Positions 16,295-25,150 of a stretch of 64,000 nt of DNA are shown piece by piece; position 1 is the stretch's first letter, and the number at the start of each line of letters is the position of its first letter. The notes under the pieces were generated by a model, which saw only the letters and a list, made by a program, of their open reading frames with translations, ran no database searches and was not told where the DNA came from. The stretch covers positions 310,001 through 374,000 of the forward strand of contig CAWHIL010000001.1 of assembly GCA_963829505.1 (NCBI GenBank), read 5' to 3'. The position numbers were made by a program, and so were the translations under genes. This stretch comes from Roseiarcus sp963829505 (lineage in GTDB: Bacteria; Pseudomonadota; Alphaproteobacteria; Rhizobiales; Beijerinckiaceae).

Positions 16295-17809
16295 ATGGCC
16301 GCCAAGAAGCTCGGTCTCAAGCAGCGCTACGCGCACATGACCCGTGGACTCGACTGGGAGACGACCTATCAGCCGATGGACAAGGTGTTCCCTTATGAGC
16401 GTTTCGAGGGGATCAAGATCAAGGACTGGTCGGCGTGGGAGGACCCCTTCCGCTTGACCATGGACGCCTACTGGAAGTTCCAGGCCGAGAAGGAGCGCAA
16501 GCTCTACGCAGTGCTCGACGCCTTCGCGCAGAACAACGGTCAGACCAAGATCTCGGACGGCCGCTACGCCAACGTGGTGAAGCTGTTCCTGACTGGCGTC
16601 TCGCCGCTCGAGTATTCCGCTCATCGCGGCTTCGCCTTCACCGGCCGTCACCTCGGCGGCGCCGGAGCGCGCGTGGCCTGCCAGCAGCAGGCGCTCGACG
16701 AACTGCGCCACTTCCAGACCCAGGCGCACACGATCAGCCATTACAACAAGTATTTCGACGGGATCGGCGAGTTCCCGCACATGCACGATCGCGTGTGGTA
16801 CCTCAGCGTGCCGAAGTCGTTCTTCGACGACGCGCGCTCGGCCGGTCCGTTCGAGTACATGATCGCGGTCGGCTTCTCGTTCGAGTACGTGCTGACGAAC
16901 CTCCTGTTCGTGCCCTTCATGTCGGGCGCGGCCTACAACGGCGACATGTCGACGGTCACCTTCGGCTTCTCGGCGCAGTCCGACGAAAGCCGTCACATGA
17001 CGCTCGGAATCGAGGTGATCAAGTTCCTGCTCGAACAGCACCCAGACAATCTGCCGATCGTGCAGAAGTGGGTCGATAAGTGGTTCTGGCGCGGCCACAA
17101 GGTGCTCGGCATCGTGGCCATGATGATGGACTACATGCTGCCGAAGAAGGTCATGTCCTGGCGCGAGGCCTGGGACATCTACTTCACCGAGGCCGGCGGC
17201 TCGCTGTTCCAGGATCTCGCCCGCTACGGCCTTCGTCCGCCCAAGTACGCGGACCAGGCGACGGTCGAGGCCGACCACGTTTCGCACCAGAACTGGGCGA
17301 CCTTCTATCAGTACGGCGCCGCCGCGGCGTTCCACACCTGGCTGCCCGATCGCGAGCACCTCGACTGGCTCAGCGAGAAGTACCCGACCACGTTCGACAA
17401 GTTCTACCGCCCGCGCTTCGAGATGTGGGGGGAGATGGCGAAGGAGGGCAAGCGCTTCTACAACCCGGCCCTGCCGATGCTGTGCAACACCTGCCAAATC
17501 CCGATGGTCTACACCGAGCCGGGCGATCCGACGACGATCTGCTTCCGCCAGTCGAAGTTCAAGGGCGAAACGCACCACTTCTGCTCGGACGGCTGCAAAG
17601 ACATCTTCGACGGCGAGCCGGAGAAGTACGCGCAGTCCTGGCTGCCGGTGCACCAGATCTTCCAGGGCAACTGCGGCGGGGCAACCATTCCGGACGTGCT
17701 GAATTACTACCGGATGAACATTGGCGCCGACAACATGGACTACGTCGGCTCGCCTGACGAGAAGCTCTGGAACAGCTGGCAGGCGGGCGCGGTCAAGGCC
17801 GCGGAGTAG
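16295..17809 (+). CDS. dmpN: Phenol hydroxylase large oxygenase subunit DmpN, diiron
   Basis: 504 aa catalytic subunit hydroxylating phenol (or a related aromatic) to catechol. The six carboxylate/histidine ligands of the diiron centre are visible: Glu106 (SPLEYS), Glu136 and His139 (DELRH), Glu197 (FSFEYV), Glu231 and His234 (DESRH), in the spacing of toluene/phenol monooxygenases. A cysteine-rich YHS-like segment near the C-terminus (LCNTCQIPM; HHFCSDGCKDIF) is also typical of the DmpN branch. Nothing is truncated. Substrate choice between phenol, cresols and benzene/toluene cannot be settled from sequence alone, but the gene order is that of phenol hydroxylases. Confidence 0.96.
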   Translation: MAAKKLGLKQRYAHMTRGLDWETTYQPMDKVFPYERFEGIKIKDWSAWEDPFRLTMDAYWKFQAEKERKLYAVLDAFAQNNGQTKISDGRYANVVKLFLTGVSPLEYSAHRGFAFTGRHLGGAGARVACQQQALDELRHFQTQAHTISHYNKYFDGIGEFPHMHDRVWYLSVPKSFFDDARSAGPFEYMIAVGFSFEYVLTNLLFVPFMSGAAYNGDMSTVTFGFSAQSDESRHMTLGIEVIKFLLEQHPDNLPIVQKWVDKWFWRGHKVLGIVAMMMDYMLPKKVMSWREAWDIYFTEAGGSLFQDLARYGLRPPKYADQATVEADHVSHQNWATFYQYGAAAAFHTWLPDREHLDWLSEKYPTTFDKFYRPRFEMWGEMAKEGKRFYNPALPMLCNTCQIPMVYTEPGDPTTICFRQSKFKGETHHFCSDGCKDIFDGEPEKYAQSWLPVHQIFQGNCGGATIPDVLNYYRMNIGADNMDYVGSPDEKLWNSWQAGAVKAAE

Positions 17810-17884
17810 GTCAGCGTCAATTCACCGCAGGCGATGCGGCCCCGCGCCGCATTGCCGCTCATGTCCGATTTTGGGAGGAACCCA

Positions 17885-18253
17885 ATGTCCCTCAAGGCTC
17901 TGTCGCCCGACTACGAAAAGCACATCGAATACCGCGACGTTGAGAAGAACTTTCACGGCAACCGCGTCGTCTACGTTCACTGGGAGGAGCATCTGTCGTT
18001 TTGCGCCGCGCTCGCGTTCCCGCTGCCGCCGGACATGCCCTTCGCCGCATTCGTCGAGGCGATCGTCAAGGGCCACTACAACGCCCATCCCGACTTCGCG
18101 AAGATCGACTGGAACAAGGTCGAGTGGATGATCGACGGCGTCAGGACGAAGCCGGACATGGCGAAATCGCTCGCCGACCACGGCGTCGGCCACAAGTCGC
18201 TGATCCGCTTCTGGACCCCGAGCCTCAACGGCTACAAGGGCTCCGGAAGCTGA
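17885..18253 (+). CDS. dmpO: Phenol hydroxylase gamma subunit DmpO
   Basis: 122 aa from the ATG at 17885, with TTGGGAGGAA just upstream; a start at 17834 is possible but lacks a site. Characteristic text: YVHWEEHLSFCAALAFPLP and IVKGHYNAHPDFAKIDWNKV. It is the small gamma subunit of the hydroxylase. A 75-bp gap after dmpN is the longest within the hydroxylase genes, but I see no promoter in it. Confidence 0.9.
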   Translation: MSLKALSPDYEKHIEYRDVEKNFHGNRVVYVHWEEHLSFCAALAFPLPPDMPFAAFVEAIVKGHYNAHPDFAKIDWNKVEWMIDGVRTKPDMAKSLADHGVGHKSLIRFWTPSLNGYKGSGS

Positions 18254-18275
18254 CGTCGCGGAGCACGAGCGCGTC

Positions 18276-19337
18276 ATGACGCACCAGCTTGCCATCGAGC
18301 CGATCGGCGACGTCGTCGACGTCGCCGAGGGTCAGACGATCCTCGACGCGTGCCTCCGCGCCGGCGTCTATCTGCCGCATGCGTGCGGCCACGGCCTTTG
18401 CGGGACGTGCAAGACGCAGGTCGTCGACGGCGAGATCGATCATGGCGAGGCGTCCTCCTTCGCGCTCATGGATTTCGAGCGCGACGACGGCTTCGTGCTC
18501 GCCTGCACGGCGACGCTGAAATCCGACGTCACGATCGAGGCCGATGTCGAGGAAGACCCCGACGCGCGCCGAATCCCGATCGCCGATTTCGAGGGCGAAG
18601 TCGTCGGGCTCGATGATCTCGCCCGCGACGTCAGAGGCGTGCGGCTGGCGCTGAAGGGCGGGGGAATCGAATTCCAGGCCGGCCAGTACGTCATGGTGCG
18701 GCTGCCGGGCGTCGAGGCGCCGCGCGCCTTCTCGATCGGCAACGCGCCATCCGACGCGACCCATGTCGAGTTGCAGGTGCGGCGAGTTCCGGGCGGCGCC
18801 GGCACCGGCTACATCCACGAAACCCTGCGGCTTGGCGAACAGATCCGCTTTTCCGGCCCATACGGTCGCTTCATCGTGCGCAAGTCGCGCGGCGGGCCGC
18901 TGATCTTTCTTGCCGGCGGCACCGGCGTGTGCAGCCCGCGCGCGATGACCCTCGATTTGCTGGAAGAGGGCTACGCCGAGCCGATCACGCTGATCCACGG
19001 CGTGCGCGCCCAAGCCGATCTCTACGGACAGGCGGAATTCGAGGCGCTTGCCGCCTCACACCTCAATTTCCGCTACGTTCCGGCGCTCTCGCACGAGCCA
19101 GAGGACAGCGACTGGGGCGGCGAGCGCGGGTTCGTGCACGATGTCGCCAAGCGCCTCTACGGCGGCCAGTTCGAAGGCCTCACCGCCTATCTCTGCGGGC
19201 CGCCGCCGATGATCGAGGCGTGCATCGGCGCGCTCATGCAGGGGCGGCTGTTCGAGAAACACATCTTCACCGAAAAATTCTTCACCGCGCAGGACGCGGG
19301 GCCGAAACCGAAAAGCCCGCTCTTCAAGAGGCTCTGA
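18276..19337 (+). CDS. dmpP: Phenol hydroxylase reductase DmpP (2Fe-2S, FAD)
   Basis: 353 aa. An N-terminal plant-type 2Fe-2S domain has the cysteine pattern CGHGLCGTC plus a downstream Cys in VLACTAT. A ferredoxin-NADP reductase module follows: the FAD site PRAFSIGNAP (about 148-157) and NAD(P)-binding GGTGVCSPRAM and YLCGPPPMI. It passes electrons from NADH through FAD and the iron-sulfur centre to the DmpN diiron site. It starts at the ATG at 18276, 22 bp after dmpO. Length matches DmpP (about 353). Confidence 0.95.
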   Translation: MTHQLAIEPIGDVVDVAEGQTILDACLRAGVYLPHACGHGLCGTCKTQVVDGEIDHGEASSFALMDFERDDGFVLACTATLKSDVTIEADVEEDPDARRIPIADFEGEVVGLDDLARDVRGVRLALKGGGIEFQAGQYVMVRLPGVEAPRAFSIGNAPSDATHVELQVRRVPGGAGTGYIHETLRLGEQIRFSGPYGRFIVRKSRGGPLIFLAGGTGVCSPRAMTLDLLEEGYAEPITLIHGVRAQADLYGQAEFEALAASHLNFRYVPALSHEPEDSDWGGERGFVHDVAKRLYGGQFEGLTAYLCGPPPMIEACIGALMQGRLFEKHIFTEKFFTAQDAGPKPKSPLFKRL

Positions 19338-19340
19338 CCC

Positions 19341-19694
19341 ATGGCGCCGCAACGCTTCCAGATCACGCTCGAGGGACATGGGGCGGGAAACGCCTACGAA
19401 GGCGAGCGCGTCCTCGTGGCGCTGGAACGGGCGCAAGGCTTCGGCCAGCTCAAGAACCTGCCGCGGCGCCTGCCGGTCGGGTGCCGGCGCGGCGGCTGCG
19501 GGGTCTGCCGGGTCAGGGTGCTCTCGGGCGAATACGATTCTGGTCCGATGAGCCGGGCCTGCATTTCCGCGGAGGACGAGGCGGCGGGCGTTGTGCTCGC
19601 CTGCTGCATCTACCCGCGATCCGATCTTTCGCTGCGGCTGGAGACTCCCGTCGTGGTCAAAGCAAAGGGCGAGCGGGCCCTGGCAACCGCCTAA
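19341..19694 (+). CDS. dmpQ: Plant-type ferredoxin DmpQ (catechol dioxygenase reactivation)
   Basis: 117 aa. The 2Fe-2S signature is CRRGGCGVCRV with the fourth cysteine in VLACC. DmpQ/XylT-type ferredoxins re-reduce the Fe(III) formed when catechol 2,3-dioxygenase is inactivated by substituted catechols. Its position between dmpP (3 bp gap) and dmpB is canonical, which supports the role over a general electron carrier. Confidence 0.9.
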   Translation: MAPQRFQITLEGHGAGNAYEGERVLVALERAQGFGQLKNLPRRLPVGCRRGGCGVCRVRVLSGEYDSGPMSRACISAEDEAAGVVLACCIYPRSDLSLRLETPVVVKAKGERALATA

Positions 19695-19706
19695 GGAGGA
19701 AACAGC

Positions 19707-20627
19707 ATGGCAATCACAGGCATCGCGCGCCCCGGCTTCATCCAGATTCGTGTGCTGGACATGCCGGCATCGGTCGAGTTCTACACCAAGCGCATCGGAC
19801 TGCATCAGGTGGCCGAGGGACCGGACGGGCGCGTCTATCTGAAGTCGGCCGACGAGTTCGACCATCACTCGATCGTCCTGCGCCGCGCCGATTCGGCTGG
19901 CGTCGACGTCGCGGCCTTCAAGTGCCTCAAAGACTCCGACCTCGATCACTACGAGAAGCGGGTCAAGGAATACGGCTTCCCCGTCGATCACGTGAAGGCC
20001 GGCGAGCAGCCGGGCCTCGGCCGCCGCATCGGCTTTTCCATTCCCTCGGGCCATCGCATCGAACTCTTCGCCCACGCCGATCAGTCCGATCCGAAGCCGC
20101 GCCAGCACAACCCGGACGTCTGGGACCTCGAGCCGCACGGCATGGCCGCGCGCCGCTTCGACCACTCGCTGCTCTACGGGCCGGACATCGAGAAGAACCT
20201 CGACTTCTTCGAAAAGGCGCTCGACTTCCGCTGCGCCGAGCGCGTCGACATGCCCGACGGGCTGCTGGCGATCTGGCTCACCTGCGGCATGAAGGCGCAC
20301 GACATCGCCTTCGTGAAATATCCTGAGCCCGGCAAGCTGCATCACCTCGCTTTCGACCTCGAGAACTGGCAGGCGGTGGGGCACGCGGCCGACATCATAA
20401 CCCGCTACGACATCTCGATCGACATCGGCCCGACCCGCCACGGCATCACCCGCGGCCAGACGATCTATTTCTTCGATCCGTCGGGCAACCGCTGCGAAGT
20501 GTTCGCCGGCGGCTACACCTATTATCCGGACCTCCCGACCCGCACCTGGGACGAGACCCAGGTCGGCAAGGGTATTTTCTACTACGAGCGGCAGATGAAC
20601 GAGGCGTTCCTGTCGGTCGTCTCGTAA
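19707..20627 (+). CDS. dmpB: Catechol 2,3-dioxygenase
   Basis: 306 aa extradiol dioxygenase of the two-domain vicinal oxygen chelate type. Fe(II) ligands His153 (RFDHSLL), His213 (LHHLAF) and Glu264 (NRCEVF) are in place, offset by at most one from the mt-2 enzyme. It opens catechol between C2 and C3 to 2-hydroxymuconic semialdehyde. AAGGAGG precedes the ATG at 19707. A hairpin follows at 20651, before dmpC. Confidence 0.96.
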   Translation: MAITGIARPGFIQIRVLDMPASVEFYTKRIGLHQVAEGPDGRVYLKSADEFDHHSIVLRRADSAGVDVAAFKCLKDSDLDHYEKRVKEYGFPVDHVKAGEQPGLGRRIGFSIPSGHRIELFAHADQSDPKPRQHNPDVWDLEPHGMAARRFDHSLLYGPDIEKNLDFFEKALDFRCAERVDMPDGLLAIWLTCGMKAHDIAFVKYPEPGKLHHLAFDLENWQAVGHAADIITRYDISIDIGPTRHGITRGQTIYFFDPSGNRCEVFAGGYTYYPDLPTRTWDETQVGKGIFYYERQMNEAFLSVVS

Positions 20628-20650
20628 GGCGGTCCAGGAACGACAAACCG

Positions 20651-20678
20651 GAACCCTTTGCGTCCGCGCGAAGGGTTC
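20651..20678 (+). other. Intercistronic hairpin between dmpB and dmpC
   Basis: GAACCCTT (20651-20658) pairs with AAGGGTTC (20671-20678) across a 12-base GC-rich loop. There is no T-run, so full termination is unlikely. It could protect the upstream dmpK-B message or cause partial termination before dmpC. The 106-bp gap here is the longest in the operon. Confidence 0.45.
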
Positions 20679-20733
20679 TACCGCATGCGCGGCGAAAACG
20701 ACGCGAAACGCGGGCGCTGGCGACGGAAGGGCT

Positions 20734-22249
20734 ATGACGATGACGGTTCAGGCTTTGCAAAAGGCGTCGAAGGGCTTCGACGGCGCGCGGCGCGACGCCG
20801 CCCACTTCATCGACGGCGCCTTCACCGACGGCGCGACCGGCAAGTTCTGGGAGAACCGCACACCGCTCGACAACAGCGTGATCGGCCGCGTCCCCGAGGG
20901 GGGGCGGGCGGAGATCGACGCGGCGGTGCGCGCCGCGAAGGCGGCGCTTTCGGGTCCGTGGGGCAGAATGACTGTCGCCGAACGCACCGATCTCCTGGCG
21001 AAAGTCGCCGACGGGATCAATGCGCGGCTCGAAGAATTCCTCGCCGCCGAGTGCCTCGACACCGGCAAGCCCTCGAAGTCTCGCCCGCCATCTCGACATT
21101 CCGCGCGGGGCCGCCAATTTCAAGATGTTCGCGGACACGGTGAAGAACGTCTCGACAGAGACCTTCATCCTGCCGACGCCGGACGGAAAGAGCGCGCTCA
21201 ACTACGGCCTCAGGCGGCCGAAGGGCGTCATTGCAGTCATTTCGCCCTGGAACCTGCCGCTCCTGCTCATGACGTGGAAGGTCGGCCCGGCGCTCGCCTG
21301 CGGCAACACGGTCGTCGTGAAACCGTCCGAAGAGACGCCGCTGACCGCAACCCTGCTCGGCGAAGTGATGAACGAGGCGGGGGTGCCCAAGGGCGTCTAC
21401 AACGTCGTCCACGGCTTCGGGCCGAATTCGGCCGGCGAGTTCCTGACCCAGCACCCGCTCGTCAATGGCGTCACCTTCACCGGCGAGACCCGTACGGGCG
21501 AAGCGATCATGCGCCAGGCCGCGCTCGGCATCCGACAGGTGTCGTTCGAACTCGGCGGCAAGAACCCTGCGCTCGTGTTCGCCGACGCCGATCTCGACAA
21601 GGCGATCGAAGGCGTGATGCGCTCATGCTTCTCCAACTGCGGCCAGGTTTGCCTCGGCACCGAGCGCGTCTATGTCGAACGGCCGATCTTCGAGGAATTC
21701 GTCGCGCGCCTCAAAGCCGGCGCGGAAAGCCTGAAACCTGGCAGGCCAGAGGATCCCGCGACCAGCCTCGGCCCGCTCATCGGCCAGGAACACCGCGAGA
21801 AGGTGCTGGGCTACTACAGGAAGGCGGAAGCCGAGGGCGCGACCGTCGTGACCGGCGGTGGCGTTCCGGAGATGCCCGCGGATCTCGCCGACGGCGCCTG
21901 GATCGAACCGACCATCTGGACCGGGCTTCCCGACGATTCGGCGATCGTCAATCAGGAGATCTTCGGCCCGTGCTGCCATGTCCGTCCGTTCGACACGGAA
22001 GAGGAGGCGGTGCGGCTCGCCAACGCTACGCCGTACGGTCTCGCCGCGTCGGTTTGGACCGAGAATCTGTCCCGCGGCCATCGCGTCGCGGCGCAGATGG
22101 ACGTCGGCATCTGCTGGGTCAACTCTTGGTTCCTGCGCGATCTCCGCACTGCCTTCGGCGGCGCAAAGCAGTCGGGCATCGGGCGCGAGGGGGGCCTGCA
22201 CTCGCTCGAGTTCTACACCGAGCTGACCAACGTCTGCGTCAAGCTGTGA
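20734..22249 (+). CDS. dmpC: 2-Hydroxymuconic semialdehyde dehydrogenase; one apparent +1 frameshift
   Basis: 504 aa once one base is removed. The first ~112 codons (start ATG 20734) reach ECLDTGKP, then the frame changes and continues as SLARHLDIPRGAANF to the stop at 22249. Removing one base from GAAGTC at 21075-21080 (or from the CCC just before) gives DTGKP-x-SLARH, as in the family. NAD-dependent aldehyde dehydrogenase motifs are intact: SPWNLPLLLMTW, FELGGKNP with the catalytic Glu, and NCGQVCLGTERV with the nucleophile Cys. It oxidises the ring-cleavage aldehyde to 4-oxalocrotonate. As written the protein would be truncated, and no dmpD hydrolase is present to bypass it, so I suspect a sequence error. 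Confidence 0.88.
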
Positions 22250-22344
22250 GCGCTTGCGTCTTCAATCTCGATCCTTGCACGCGCCAGCTCAACGAGGCGT
22301 CCTGACCGCCGTCACGCGAGCGGAGCGCAGCACAAAGGCTGTTT

Positions 22345-23157
22345 ATGACCATCGCCATCAAGACCCCAACAAACGCGACCAACATCGAGGAGGCTGCGGC
22401 CCGGCTCAAGGCCGCGGCGCAGTCGCGTAACCCTTGCGCGCCGGTGCGCGACGCGATCGTCGAGGGCGACCTTCCCGGCGCCTATGCGGTCCAGGACATC
22501 GGCACGGAGCGGGCGCTGGCCGAAGGCCGCAGGCTCGTCGGGCGCAAGATCGGCCTGACGTCGCGCGCGGTCCAGCGGCAGCTCGGCGTCGACCAGCCCG
22601 ACTACGGGATGCTGTTCGACGACATGGCCGTCCCCGACGGCTGGGACGTCCCGGCCGACGCACTCATCCAGCCGAAGGTCGAGGCCGAAATCGCCTTCAT
22701 CATCGGACGCGACCTCGACAACGAACGGCTGACGGCGGCCGACATTCTGCGCGCGATCGAGTACGCGCTGCCTGCGATCGAGATCGTCGATTCCCGCATC
22801 GCCGACTGGAAGATCGGCATTCTCGACACCATCGCCGACAACGCTTCGTCGGGCCTCTATGTGCTCGGGGCTTCGCCCAAGAAGCTCGAAGGGCTCGAAC
22901 TCAGGCTCTGCGGCATGGTGATGGAGCAGGGCGGCGACGAGGTTTCGGTCGGCGCGGGCGCCGCCTGCCTCGGCGATCCGCTCTCGGCGACCTTGTGGCT
23001 CGCCAGGACCATGGCCAAGGTCGGGCGGCCGCTGAAAGCCGGCGACACGGTTCTCTCCGGGGCGCTCGGCCCAATGGTCACGGTCAAGCGTGGCGAAGTC
23101 TACGAGGCGCGCGTCTCGGGCCTCGGCTCGGTCCGCGCCGCGTTTGCGAAGGAGTGA
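22345..23157 (+). CDS. dmpE: 2-Oxopent-4-enoate hydratase
   Basis: 270 aa of the fumarylacetoacetase-like hydratase/decarboxylase family. Key segments: VGRKIGLTSRAVQRQLGVDQPD (active-site strand with Lys; here quoted in part), EAEIAFIIGRDL and EIVDSRIADWKI, with acidic metal ligands. It adds water to 2-oxopent-4-enoate to give 4-hydroxy-2-oxovalerate. It is a distant paralogue of dmpH further down the operon; this copy carries the slightly longer N-terminus typical of DmpE. The stop overlaps the dmpF start (ATGA at 23157-23154 region), indicating coupling. Confidence 0.88.
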   Translation: MTIAIKTPTNATNIEEAAARLKAAAQSRNPCAPVRDAIVEGDLPGAYAVQDIGTERALAEGRRLVGRKIGLTSRAVQRQLGVDQPDYGMLFDDMAVPDGWDVPADALIQPKVEAEIAFIIGRDLDNERLTAADILRAIEYALPAIEIVDSRIADWKIGILDTIADNASSGLYVLGASPKKLEGLELRLCGMVMEQGGDEVSVGAGAACLGDPLSATLWLARTMAKVGRPLKAGDTVLSGALGPMVTVKRGEVYEARVSGLGSVRAAFAKE

Positions 23158-24107
23158 TGGGTAAAATGGCGAAGATCCCCTGCGCGATCATCGGGTCGGG
23201 CAATATCGGCACGGACCTCATGATCAAGGTGATGCGCACGTCGCAGAACCTGCAAATGGGCGCGATGGTCGGCATCGATCCGGCCTCTGACGGCCTCGCG
23301 CGAGCGGCCCGCCTCAACGTGCCGACGACGCACGAAGGCATCGAGGGCCTGCGGAAGCTACCGAACTACAAGGATATCCGGGTCGTGTTCGACGCGACCT
23401 CGGCCGGCGCGCACATCAAGAACAACGCTATCCTGCAGAAGGACGGAAAGAAGGTCATCGACCTCACGCCGGCCGCGATCGGCCCCTTCACCATTCCCGT
23501 GATCAACGGCGACGCCAATCTCGACGAGCCGAACGTCAACATGGTCACCTGCGGCGGCCAGGCGACGATCCCGATGGTCTATGCGGTCCGCCGCGCGACC
23601 AAGCGCGTGATCTGGGGCGAGATCGTCGCCTCGATCTCGTCGAAGTCGGCAGGCCCCGGCACACGCGCCAACATCGACGAATTCACCGAAACGACGTCCA
23701 AAGCGATCTGCGCGCTCGGCGGCGCCGAACGCGGCAAGGCGATTATCGTCCTCAACCCCGCCGAACCGCCACTCATCATGCGCGACACGGTCTTCACCCT
23801 GTCGCAGGGCGGCACGCAGGAGGCGATCGAAGCCTCCGTCGCCGAGATGGCCGCCGCCGTGCAGAAATACGTGCCGGGCTATCGCCTGAAGCAGAAGGTT
23901 CAGTTCGAGCACATCGGCGACAACCATCCGGTGCGGATCCCTGGCGTCGGCCCGTCTTCTGGCCTCAAGACGACGATCTTCCTCGAGGTCGAGGGCGCCG
24001 CGCACTACCTGCCGGCCTACGCCGGCAATCTCGACATCATGACCTCGGCCGCGCTGACCACCGCCGACCGCTGGGCGGCCCGCCAACTGCAGAAGGAGGC
24101 CGCGTGA
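23157..24107 (+). CDS. dmpF: Acetaldehyde dehydrogenase, acylating
   Basis: 316 aa from the ATG at 23157 (alternative ATG at 23166); the open frame begins upstream at 22434 but that part is out of frame with dmpE. N-terminal Rossmann motif AIIGSGNIGTDLMIKVMRTS, catalytic cysteine in NMVTCGGQATIPM, and SSKSAGPGTRANIDEFTETT all match DmpF/BphJ. It converts acetaldehyde plus CoA and NAD+ to acetyl-CoA and forms a channelling complex with the aldolase DmpG, encoded next with a four-base overlap. Confidence 0.96.
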   Translation: MGKMAKIPCAIIGSGNIGTDLMIKVMRTSQNLQMGAMVGIDPASDGLARAARLNVPTTHEGIEGLRKLPNYKDIRVVFDATSAGAHIKNNAILQKDGKKVIDLTPAAIGPFTIPVINGDANLDEPNVNMVTCGGQATIPMVYAVRRATKRVIWGEIVASISSKSAGPGTRANIDEFTETTSKAICALGGAERGKAIIVLNPAEPPLIMRDTVFTLSQGGTQEAIEASVAEMAAAVQKYVPGYRLKQKVQFEHIGDNHPVRIPGVGPSSGLKTTIFLEVEGAAHYLPAYAGNLDIMTSAALTTADRWAARQLQKEAA

Positions 24108-25150
24108 TGGCCCGCAGGAACAAATCCAAGCTCTACATCCAGGACGTGACGCTGCGCGACGGCATGCACTCGATCCGTCACCAGTATCATCTCGAGACCG
24201 TGCGCGAAGTCGCCCGGGCGCTTGACCGCGCCAAGGTCGACGCGATCGAGATCTGCCACGGAGACGGCATCACGGGCGCGACCTTCAACTACGGCTTCGG
24301 CGCGCACGAGGACGGCGAATGGATCTTGGCGGTCGCGGAAGAGTGCAAGAACGCTGTCGTGACGGTGCTTTTAATCCCAGGCATCGGCACCGTCCACGAC
24401 CTCAAGCACGCGTATGACGCGGGGGCGCGCAGCGTGCGTATCGCCACCCACTGCACCGAGGCCGACGTCTCGAGGCAGCACATCGAGGCTGCCCGCAATC
24501 TCGGCATGGACACGATCGGCTTCCTCATGATGGCCCATATGGCGCCGGTCGAGAAGCTCGTCGAGCAGGCGAAACTCATGGAATCGTACGGCGCCGAATG
24601 CGTCTACGTGACCGACTCGGCGGGCGCGCTGCTGCCCGGACAATACGCCGAGCGGGTCAAGGCGTTCCGTCAGGCGCTGAAACCCGAGACCGAGGTCGGT
24701 GTCCATACGCACCATAATCTGACGCTCGGCGTCGCCAATGCCGTCGCCGGGATCGAGGCAGGCGCCGTGCGCGTCGACGCCTCGCTCGCCGGCATGGGCG
24801 CGGGCGCCGGCAACGCTCCGATCGAGGCGCTGATCGCGGTGCTCGACCGGATGGGGATCGAGACCGGCGTCGACTTGCACATTCTCATGGACGTCGCCGA
24901 CGACGTTGTGCGGCCGTTGCAGGACCGTCCCGTGCGTGTCGACCGCGAGAGCCTGTCGCTCGGCTACGCCGGCGTCTATTCGAGTTTCCTGCGCCACGCC
25001 GAGAACGCCTCCAAAGTCTACGGCGTCGACACGCGCGACATCCTGACTGAGCTCGGACGTCGGCGGATGGTCGGCGGCCAGGAGGACATGATTGTCGACG
25101 TCGCGCTCGACATCGCTCATGCGCGCGAAGCCAAGGCGGCCGCGCAATGA
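24107..25150 (+). CDS. dmpG: 4-Hydroxy-2-oxovalerate aldolase
   Basis: 347 aa from the ATG at 24107, overlapping the dmpF stop; a GTG three bases earlier is also possible. TIM-barrel aldolase with the Mn2+ site formed by the Asp in VTLRDGMHSIRHQ and the two His in GVHTHHNLTLG. The C-terminal communication domain ends with YGVDTRDILTELGRR and GGQEDMIVDVA. It splits 4-hydroxy-2-oxovalerate into pyruvate and acetaldehyde, the latter passed to DmpF. AGAAGGAGG lies upstream. Confidence 0.96.
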   Translation: MARRNKSKLYIQDVTLRDGMHSIRHQYHLETVREVARALDRAKVDAIEICHGDGITGATFNYGFGAHEDGEWILAVAEECKNAVVTVLLIPGIGTVHDLKHAYDAGARSVRIATHCTEADVSRQHIEAARNLGMDTIGFLMMAHMAPVEKLVEQAKLMESYGAECVYVTDSAGALLPGQYAERVKAFRQALKPETEVGVHTHHNLTLGVANAVAGIEAGAVRVDASLAGMGAGAGNAPIEALIAVLDRMGIETGVDLHILMDVADDVVRPLQDRPVRVDRESLSLGYAGVYSSFLRHAENASKVYGVDTRDILTELGRRRMVGGQEDMIVDVALDIAHAREAKAAAQ

